From the NCBI GenBank assembly GCA_938022295.1, contig CALIDR010000177.1, positions 1 to 21,599 of the forward strand: a stretch of 21,599 nucleotides of DNA. Direction: 5' to 3'. Origin of the DNA: an uncultured Burkholderiaceae bacterium. Its GTDB lineage: Bacteria > Pseudomonadota > Gammaproteobacteria > Burkholderiales > Burkholderiaceae_C. Position 1 is the first letter of the stretch; the number at the start of each line of letters is the position of its first letter. Under the pieces are notes generated by a model. The model made no database searches and had not been told where the DNA came from. It saw nothing but the letters and a program-made list of their open reading frames with translations. The translations under genes and the position numbers were made by a program. Shown here piece by piece: positions 1 to 6,390 of this stretch.

Positions 1-293
1 GCTACCGCGCTTGGCAGCCTCCGTCGGCGCTGCACCCGACGATCGGCGTGCACGCGCCGCTGACGTTCGACGTCGTCGACAACTGGCTGCAGCGATCGCT
101 CGGCGGCTGCCGCTACCACGTCGCGCACCCGGGCGGGCGCAACTACGACACGTTCCCGGTCAACGCCTACGAGGCCGAGAGCCGGCGCCTGGCGCGCTTC
201 TTCAAGTTCGGCCACACGCCGGGCACGATGAAGGTCGCGCCGGCGCAGCCGAGCCGGGAATTCCCGTTCACGCTCGACCTGCGCCTCGGTTAA
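1..293 (+). CDS. DUF2126 putative amidoligase, C-terminal end (partial)
   Basis: This is the 3' end of a gene that starts before the window; the reading frame begins at base 3 and stops at TAA 291-293. The roughly 96 visible residues contain NWLQRSLGGCRYHVAHPGGR, then YDTFPVNAYEAESRRLARF, and finish with FPFTLDLRLG. I recognise this as the C-terminal tail of DUF2126 (COG4196) proteins. These are usually about 1,100 residues long, with a transglutaminase-like N-terminal part and a putative amidoligase C-terminal part. The family is predicted to form amide bonds, but its substrate is unknown. The next gene on the same strand is the fused ATP-grasp/alpha-E gene, a typical partner, about 50-70 bases away, so co-transcription is likely. 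The catalytic part lies outside the window, so activity cannot be judged here. Confidence 0.85.
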   Translation, partial: YRAWQPPSALHPTIGVHAPLTFDVVDNWLQRSLGGCRYHVAHPGGRNYDTFPVNAYEAESRRLARFFKFGHTPGTMKVAPAQPSREFPFTLDLRLG

Positions 294-360
294 CGTCGGG
301 CGGACCGTCTCCCGAGTGCCGAGCGCCCGGCCACGACACCGCGTGAGTGCCGCCCAACCG

Positions 361-2955
361 ATGTCGGATGTCCCGCCGGGGGAACCGGGGGCGTCGCTCC
401 TGGACGCGCTGCTGCAGCGCGAGCCGCCGGCCGACGCCGCGTACACGTCGCTGCACGACGAGCTGCACGAGCCGGGCCCGGCCGGCGCCGGGCGGGTGCG
501 CGCCTGCTGGCAGCGCTTCTTCGACTGGCTGCCGTACGACGTGGCGGCCGCGCGCGCCGAGATCGACGCCCGCGCGCGCCACGTCGCGCAGCAGATCCGC
601 GCCGACGGCATCACGCACAACGTATATGGCGACCAGCCGGCCGGCGGCGCCGGCCCGGTGCGGCCGTGGCCGCTCGAGGTGCTGCCACTGCTCGTCGAGC
701 CCGACGACTGGGCGGTGATCGAGCGCGGCGTCGAGCAGCGCGCGCGGCTGCTCGACCGCATGATGGCCGACCTCTACGGCCCGCAGCGCCTGCTGCACCA
801 GGCGCTGCTGCCGGCCACGCTGCTGTACCGCCACCCGGGGTACCTGCGGCCGCTGCACGGCACGCGGGCGCCGGGCGATCTGCACCTGCACATCGTCGCC
901 TTCGACCTCGCGCGCGGCCCCGACGGCCACTGGTGGATCGTCGCCCAGCGCACGCAGAACCCGTCGGGCCTGGGCTACGTGCTGCACAACCGGCTGATCG
1001 TCTCGCGACTGTTCCCCGAGGCGTTCCGCGAGCTGCGCGTGCAGCACATCGCCTCGGCCTACCGGCGGCTGCTCGACACCGTGGAGGCGCAGGCGTCGGC
1101 GGTGGCCGGCGGCGCGTCGCCGCGCATCGCGCTGCTGACCTCCGGGCCCTACAGCGAGACCTACTTCGAGCACGCCTACCTCGCGCGCTACCTCGGCGTG
1201 CCGCTCGTCGATGGGGGTGACCTGACGGTGCGCGACGACCGCCTCTACCTGAAGACGGTCGAGGGGCTCGAGCCGGTGCACGCGCTGCTGCGGCGGCTCG
1301 ACGACGACTGGTGCGACCCGCTCGAGCTGCGCGCCGACTCGACGCTCGGCGTGCCCGGGCTGCTGCAGGCGGTGCGCGCCGGCCGCCTCGTGATGGCCAA
1401 CGCGCTGGGCAGCGCGTGCCTGGAGACGCCGGCGCTGCAGGGCTTCCTGCCGGCGATCGCGCAGACGCTGCTCGGCGAGGACCTGGCGATGCCGTCGCTG
1501 CCGACCTGGTGGTGCGGCGAGCGCGCGGCGTGGCAGGCGGTGCGCGGCGACCTCGACGACAAGCTCGTGCGCCACACGTTCCCGCGCCCGCGCGGGCGCA
1601 CCGAGGCGGCGCCGACGCTCGAGCGCATCGAGTCCGACCCCGACGCGTGGACGGTGCAGGGGCGGCTCGCGTTCTCGCGCGCGCCGCTGTGGCGCTCCGG
1701 CGCGATCCAGACCCGCCCCGCGGGGCTGCGCGTCTACGCGGTCGCCGACGGCCACGGCCGCTGGCACGTGCTGCCCGGCGGCATGACGCGCGTGGCCGCC
1801 GGCGCGCCGATGACGGTGTCGATGCAGCGCGGCGGGGTCAGCCTCGACACCTGGGTGCTGACCGACGGCCAGGTCGACCTGTTCTCGATGCTGCCGCAGC
1901 GGCTGCGCGTCGACGACATCCTCGCCCGCCGGCGCCCGGTGGCCAGCCGCACCGCCGAGAACCTGTTCTGGCTCGGCCGCTACACCGAGCGCACCGAGCA
2001 GCTGGTGCGCCTGGCGCGGGCGACGCTGATGCTGATCGACAGCGACAGCGACGCCCCGGCGGCGCTGCAGGAGGCGGTGTCGGTGCTGGCCCGGCAGACC
2101 GGCCTCGCGCCGGCGGCAGTGCCCGGCCTGAACCGCGCCCCCGCGGTCTTCGAGCGCAGCGTGCTCGCCGCGCTGACCGACGTCGACGGCGCGACCAGCA
2201 TCGGCTTCAACCTGGCCGCCCTGGCGCGCGCCGCCGGCGGCCTGCGCGAGCGGTTGTCGACCGAGCACTGGGGGCTGGTGCAGGCGATGGGCGACGACTT
2301 CCGTGCCGCGCTCGCGCCGTCGCCGCCACCGCCGGCGCCCGAGGCGACCGCGGTGCTGCTGCCGGCGCTGCCGAGCGCGGCGGTGGCGCTGCCGGCGCTG
2401 GACCACCTCGCGGTACAGCTGGCCGCCGTCACCGGCGCGCAGAGCGACCGCATGACGCGCGACCACGGCTGGCGGCTGCTGACGCTGGGCCGCTTCATCG
2501 AGCGGCTGATCGGCCTGGCGCAGCAGTTCGGCACCGTGCTCGACCTTGGCGCGCTCGACAGCGCCGCTGGCCAGGAACTGGTGCTCGAGCTGTTCGACAG
2601 CACGATCACGTTCCGCGCCCGCTACCAGCGCCACCAGGACCTGCTCGCGCTCGTCGACACCCTGTTCCTCGACGAAGCCAACCCGCGCGCGTTCGCCGGC
2701 GTGCTGCGCCGCCTGCGCATCGAGCTGCGCAAGCTGCCGGGGCCCGAGGCGATGCTCGACGACTGGCTCGCCCGCCTGCCGCAGGCGGGCGCCGGCATCA
2801 CGCTGGACGACCTGCGCGACGGCGACGAGGCGCGGCTGCGGGCGACGCTGCGCGTGCTGTGCGCGCGCCTGGCCGAGGGTGGTGCGTGGCTGTCCAACGA
2901 GATCGGCGGCCACTACTTCGCGCACGCCGACGCCGACGTGCTGCAGCGGGTGTGA
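361..2955 (+). CDS. Fused circularly permuted ATP-grasp and alpha-E protein
   Basis: The protein is 864 residues if it starts at ATG 361. GTG 343 and GTG 316 are in frame and possible, and none of the three has a clear ribosome binding site. Residues about 50-500 match the circularly permuted ATP-grasp family (DUF404/DUF407, COG2308), with RTQNPSGLGY near 197, YSETYFEHAYLA, LRRLDDDW, DSTLG, ANALGS and LPGGMTRVA. Residues about 527-860 match the alpha-E domain (DUF403, COG2307), with two copies of an R-(Y/F)-x-E-R helix motif at R540-R544 and R711-R715. A proline/alanine-rich linker lies at about 650-680. The family is predicted to make amide or peptide bonds with ATP; the substrate is unknown. 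The EDN and KE-HGAGGYG elements of the sister gene at 3990 are missing here, so this ATP-grasp half may be inactive or work differently. The stop codon overlaps the start of the next gene. Confidence 0.9.
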   Translation: MSDVPPGEPGASLLDALLQREPPADAAYTSLHDELHEPGPAGAGRVRACWQRFFDWLPYDVAAARAEIDARARHVAQQIRADGITHNVYGDQPAGGAGPVRPWPLEVLPLLVEPDDWAVIERGVEQRARLLDRMMADLYGPQRLLHQALLPATLLYRHPGYLRPLHGTRAPGDLHLHIVAFDLARGPDGHWWIVAQRTQNPSGLGYVLHNRLIVSRLFPEAFRELRVQHIASAYRRLLDTVEAQASAVAGGASPRIALLTSGPYSETYFEHAYLARYLGVPLVDGGDLTVRDDRLYLKTVEGLEPVHALLRRLDDDWCDPLELRADSTLGVPGLLQAVRAGRLVMANALGSACLETPALQGFLPAIAQTLLGEDLAMPSLPTWWCGERAAWQAVRGDLDDKLVRHTFPRPRGRTEAAPTLERIESDPDAWTVQGRLAFSRAPLWRSGAIQTRPAGLRVYAVADGHGRWHVLPGGMTRVAAGAPMTVSMQRGGVSLDTWVLTDGQVDLFSMLPQRLRVDDILARRRPVASRTAENLFWLGRYTERTEQLVRLARATLMLIDSDSDAPAALQEAVSVLARQTGLAPAAVPGLNRAPAVFERSVLAALTDVDGATSIGFNLAALARAAGGLRERLSTEHWGLVQAMGDDFRAALAPSPPPPAPEATAVLLPALPSAAVALPALDHLAVQLAAVTGAQSDRMTRDHGWRLLTLGRFIERLIGLAQQFGTVLDLGALDSAAGQELVLELFDSTITFRARYQRHQDLLALVDTLFLDEANPRAFAGVLRRLRIELRKLPGPEAMLDDWLARLPQAGAGITLDDLRDGDEARLRATLRVLCARLAEGGAWLSNEIGGHYFAHADADVLQRV

Positions 2956-3893
2956 TGGACGCGCCGACGCTGGCCGCGGCCGACGCGCTCGCCGTGCTGG
3001 CCGTCGAGCACGAGACGCACTACCGCTACACCGCGCCGGTCGAGCTGGCGCACCACATGGCGTTCCTGCGGCCGCTGGACGACACGCGGCAGCAGGTCGA
3101 CGCGTTCACGCTGGACGTGCAGCCGCCGCCCGCGCACACGAGCGTCGGCGTCGACCGGTTCGGCAACACGCGCCACTTCTTCGCCGCCGCCGGCGCCCAC
3201 CACGAACTGCGCGTGCTGTCGCGCAGCCGGGTGCGGGTGCGTGCGCGCGCGGCGACGGCGCCGCAGGCCTCGCCGCCGTGGGAGTCGGTGCGCGAGCGGC
3301 TGACCTACCGCGCCGGCTGCACCTACGAGCCGGCGACCGAGTTCGCGGTGCCGTCGCCCTACGTGCCGCGGCTGGACGCCCTGCGCGACTACGCGCAGCC
3401 CTCGTTCGCCGCCGGGCGGCCGATCGCCGAGGCGGCGCTGGACCTGATGCACCGCATCCATGCCGACTTCGCCTACGCCAGCGCGAGCACGACGATCGAG
3501 ACGCCGCTGGCGCAGGTGGTGCAGGAGCGCCGCGGCGTGTGCCAGGACTTCGCCCACGTGCTGATCGGCGCCTGCCGCATGCTCGGGCTGGCCGCGCGCT
3601 ACGTCAGCGGCTACCTGCTGACGCAGCCGCCGCCCGGGGCGCCGCTGCTGATCGGCGCCGACGCGTCGCACGCCTGGGCGGCCGTGTGGTGCCCCGGTGA
3701 CGGTGACGCGCCCGATGGCGATTGGCTCGAGCTCGACCCGACGAACGACGTCGTGCCCGACCTCGACCACGTGCGGGTCGCCGTCGGCCGCGACTTCGGC
3801 GACGTTGCGCCGCTGCGCGGCGTGATCCGCGGCGGCGGTGCGCACGAACTGACGGTGCGGGTGACGACGCGCCGCTGCCCGGTACGGATGTGA
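2955..3893 (+). CDS. Transglutaminase-like cysteine protease family protein
   Basis: A 312-residue protein. The ATG shares its A with the TGA of the upstream gene (TGATG), which suggests translational coupling. The N-terminal part (about 15-110) is the bacterial transglutaminase-like N-terminal domain, with HETHYRYTAPVELAHH. The core (about 155-265) carries the papain-like triad: Cys196 in RRGVCQDFAHV, His239 in DASHAWAAVW and Asp261 in LELDPTND. All three residues are present, so the enzyme should be active. There is no signal peptide or membrane segment, so it is probably cytoplasmic. Members of this family (COG1305) hydrolyse or transfer amide bonds, and in this gene neighbourhood they are predicted to act with the ATP-grasp and alpha-E proteins on an unknown peptide. 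It is the only complete transglutaminase in the window and could serve both ATP-grasp modules. Confidence 0.92.
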   Translation: MDAPTLAAADALAVLAVEHETHYRYTAPVELAHHMAFLRPLDDTRQQVDAFTLDVQPPPAHTSVGVDRFGNTRHFFAAAGAHHELRVLSRSRVRVRARAATAPQASPPWESVRERLTYRAGCTYEPATEFAVPSPYVPRLDALRDYAQPSFAAGRPIAEAALDLMHRIHADFAYASASTTIETPLAQVVQERRGVCQDFAHVLIGACRMLGLAARYVSGYLLTQPPPGAPLLIGADASHAWAAVWCPGDGDAPDGDWLELDPTNDVVPDLDHVRVAVGRDFGDVAPLRGVIRGGGAHELTVRVTTRRCPVRM

Positions 3894-3933
3894 AGCATCG
3901 CGCGGCACCGCGGCCGGATCGGGACGGACGCCC

Positions 3934-3954
3934 TAACTTGGGGCACGTAACTTG
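3934..3954 (+). repeat. Short direct repeat TAACTTG x2 in the inter-module gap
   Basis: TAACTTG occurs at 3934-3940 and again at 3948-3954, separated by 7 bases, in the 96-base gap between the transglutaminase gene and the stand-alone ATP-grasp gene. The repeat unit is unusually AT-rich for this DNA. The spacing is compatible with an operator or an activator site for the second module, but there is no convincing -35/-10 pair, and chance cannot be excluded. Confidence 0.3.
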
Positions 3955-3976
3955 CTAGCGGAACGAGCGAAGGCGT

Positions 3977-3980
3977 GGAG
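3977..3980 (+). promoter_or_regulatory. Ribosome binding site choosing ATG 3990
   Basis: GGAG at 3977-3980 lies 9 bases before ATG 3990. This supports ATG 3990 over the in-frame GTG 3975, five codons upstream. The resulting N-terminus, MRPTFDEM, also matches how these proteins usually begin. Confidence 0.55.
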
Positions 3981-3989
3981 CGGCAGGCG

Positions 3990-5426
3990 ATGAGACCGAC
4001 TTTCGACGAGATGCACGGTGCCGGGGGAGCGGTGCGCGAACACTACCGGGTCTACGAGCGCTGGCTGCAGCAGCAGCCGCGCGAGACGATGATGGCGCGC
4101 CGCGAGGAGGCGGAAGTGATCTTCCGCCGCGTGGGCATCACGTTCGCCGTCTACGGGGCGAAGGACGAGGACGGCGCGGGCACCGAGCGTCTGATCCCGT
4201 TCGACCTCATCCCGCGCATCATCCCGGCCGGCGAGTGGCGCGAGCTCGAGCGCGGCCTGCGCCAGCGGGTGACGGCGCTGAACCGCTTCATCCACGACGT
4301 CTACCACGGCCAGGAGATCCTGAAGGCGGGCGTCGTGCCGGCCGAGCAGGTGCTGCGCAACGCCCAGTTCCGCCCCGAGATGATGGGCGTCGACGTGCCC
4401 GGCGGCGTCTACTCGCACGTGGCCGGCGTGGACATCGTGCGCGCCGCCAATGCCGACGGCTCGGGCACCTACTACGTGCTCGAGGACAACCTGCGCGTGC
4501 CCTCGGGCGTGAGCTACATGCTCGAGGACCGCAAGATGATGATGCGGCTGTTCCCCGAGCTGTTCGCGCGCCACCGCGTCGCCCCGGTCGCGCACTACCC
4601 GGACCTGCTGCTCGAGACGCTGCGCGCGGTCGCCCCCGCCGGCCTGAACGACCCGACGGTGGTCGTGCTCACCCCGGGCATGTACAACAGCGCCTACTTC
4701 GAGCACGCGTTCCTCGCCCAGCAGATGGGCGTCGAGCTCGTCGAGGGCCAGGACCTGTTCGTGCGCGACGGCTTCGTCTACATGCGCACGACGCAGGGCC
4801 CGAAGCGCGTCGACGTGATCTACCGCCGGGTCGACGACGACTTCCTCGACCCCGCGGCGTTCCGCCCCGACAGCACGCTGGGCTGCGCCGGCCTGCTCGA
4901 GGTCTACCGCAAGGGCAACATCACGCTCGCCAACGCGATCGGCACCGGCGTGGCCGACGACAAGTCGATCTACCCCTACGTGCCGAAGATGGTCGAGTTC
5001 TACCTCGGCGAGAAGCCGATCCTCGCCAACGTGCCGACGTACCAGTGCCGCGAGTCGGAGGACCTGAAGTACGTGCTCGACCACCTCGGCGAACTCGTCG
5101 TCAAGGAAGTTCACGGCGCCGGCGGCTACGGCATGCTCGTCGGGCCGGCGGCCACGGCGGCCGAGATCGCCGAGTTCCGCAAGGCGCTCGAGGCGCACCC
5201 GAGCAACTACGTCGCGCAGCCGACGCTGAGCCTGTCGACCTGTCCCACCTTCGTCGACGCCGGCGTCGCGCCGCGGCACATCGACCTGCGCCCGTTCGTG
5301 CTTTCCGGCAAGACGGTGCAGATGGTGCCCGGCGGCCTGACGCGGGTGGCGCTGAAGGAAGGCTCGCTCGTCGTCAACTCGTCGCAGGGCGGCGGCACGA
5401 AGGACACCTGGGTCTTGGAGGACTGA
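3990..5426 (+). CDS. Stand-alone circularly permuted ATP-grasp protein
   Basis: A 478-residue protein of the COG2308 family (DUF404/DUF407, CP_ATPgrasp), the usual length for a single-domain member. Visible family features are FDEM near the N-terminus, E165-D166-N167 followed by LRVPSGVSYMLEDRK (probable metal and nucleotide site), YNSAYFEHAFLA, YRRVDDDF, DSTLGCAGL, K372-E373 followed by HGAGGYG (375-381, a probable nucleotide-binding loop), RHIDLRPF and MVPGGLTRVA. All appear intact, so an active ATP-dependent ligase is expected. The family is predicted to make amide or peptide links; the acceptor is unknown. The alpha-E gene starts one base after the stop, so the two proteins are almost certainly made together. 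The protein resembles the N-terminal half of the fused gene at 361, but is better conserved at the likely active site. Confidence 0.93.
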   Translation: MRPTFDEMHGAGGAVREHYRVYERWLQQQPRETMMARREEAEVIFRRVGITFAVYGAKDEDGAGTERLIPFDLIPRIIPAGEWRELERGLRQRVTALNRFIHDVYHGQEILKAGVVPAEQVLRNAQFRPEMMGVDVPGGVYSHVAGVDIVRAANADGSGTYYVLEDNLRVPSGVSYMLEDRKMMMRLFPELFARHRVAPVAHYPDLLLETLRAVAPAGLNDPTVVVLTPGMYNSAYFEHAFLAQQMGVELVEGQDLFVRDGFVYMRTTQGPKRVDVIYRRVDDDFLDPAAFRPDSTLGCAGLLEVYRKGNITLANAIGTGVADDKSIYPYVPKMVEFYLGEKPILANVPTYQCRESEDLKYVLDHLGELVVKEVHGAGGYGMLVGPAATAAEIAEFRKALEAHPSNYVAQPTLSLSTCPTFVDAGVAPRHIDLRPFVLSGKTVQMVPGGLTRVALKEGSLVVNSSQGGGTKDTWVLED

Positions 5427-5427
5427 G

Positions 5428-6390
5428 ATGCTGTCGCGCACCGCGGACCACCTGTTCTGGATGGCGCGTTACATGGAAAGGGCGGAGAACACCGCCCGCA
5501 TGCTCGACGTCAACTACCAGATGTCGCTGCTGCCGCAGTCGGCCGACAAGGCCGAGCAGGGCTGGCGCGGCCTGCTCAGCATCTCGGAGCTCACCGGCGG
5601 CTTCCGCGAGCGCTACGGCGAGGTCACGCCGCTGTCGGTGATGACGTTCATGGTCAGCGACGAGGCGAACCCGTCGAGCATCGTGTCGTGCCTGCGCGCG
5701 GCGCGCGAGAACGCGCGCGCGGTGCGCGGCACGCTCACGACCGAGGTCTGGGAGACGATGAACCAGACCTGGCTCGAGTTCAACCGCCTGCTGCGCACGA
5801 CCACCCTCGAGCGCGACCCGGGCGCGATCTTCGAGTGGGTCAAGTTCCGCTCGCACCTGACGCGCGGCACGCAGGTCGGCACGATGCTGATGGACGAGTC
5901 GCTGCACTTCGTGCGCATCGGCACCTTCCTCGAGCGCGCCGACAACACCGCGCGCCTGCTCGACGTCAAGTTCCAGGCCCGCGGCAGCGAGTTCTTCGGC
6001 GCCGGCCCCGGCAAGGAGACGCACGAGGTCGACTTCTATCACTGGAGCGCGATCCTGCGCTCGGTCTCCGGCTTCGAGGTCTACCGCAAGGTCTACCGCA
6101 ACGTGATCCGGCCCGAGAAGGTCGCCGAGCTGCTGATCCTGCGCGCGGACATGCCGCGCTCGCTCGCCGCGTGCATGAACGAGGTCGTGACCAACCTGCG
6201 GCTGGTGGCCAACGAGCAGAGCCACGAGACGCTGCGCCGCGCCGGCCGGCTGCAGGCCGACCTGCGCTACGGCCGCATCGACGAGATCCTCGCCACCGGG
6301 CTGCACGCGTTCCTGACGCAGTTCCTCGACCGCGTCAACGACCTGGGCGTGGGCATCAGCCGCGACTTCCTGGTGCCGGTGGCGGCCTGA
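5428..6390 (+). CDS. Stand-alone alpha-E domain protein
   Basis: A 320-residue, mainly helical protein of the alpha-E family (DUF403, COG2307), close to the usual length. A strong GGAGG (5417-5421) lies 6 bases before the ATG, inside the end of the ATP-grasp gene. The N-terminal signature HLFWMARYMERAENTARML (8-26) is echoed in the second half by FVRIGTFLERADNTARLLD (161-179), which points to an internal duplication. There is no signal peptide and no membrane segment. The biochemical role of alpha-E proteins is not known. They almost always sit next to, or fused to, circularly permuted ATP-grasps and are thought to act with them. No transglutaminase or proteasome-like peptidase gene follows; the next gene is on the opposite strand and overlaps this one by 35 bases. 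Confidence 0.93.
   Translation: MLSRTADHLFWMARYMERAENTARMLDVNYQMSLLPQSADKAEQGWRGLLSISELTGGFRERYGEVTPLSVMTFMVSDEANPSSIVSCLRAARENARAVRGTLTTEVWETMNQTWLEFNRLLRTTTLERDPGAIFEWVKFRSHLTRGTQVGTMLMDESLHFVRIGTFLERADNTARLLDVKFQARGSEFFGAGPGKETHEVDFYHWSAILRSVSGFEVYRKVYRNVIRPEKVAELLILRADMPRSLAACMNEVVTNLRLVANEQSHETLRRAGRLQADLRYGRIDEILATGLHAFLTQFLDRVNDLGVGISRDFLVPVAA

Noticed and set aside
268..2925. 885-residue open frame on the - strand opposite the fused ATP-grasp/alpha-E gene
   Set aside because: Its translation is Arg/Ala/Gln/His-rich low-complexity sequence without any domain, as expected for the antisense of GC-rich coding DNA. The + strand frame has clear conserved motifs.
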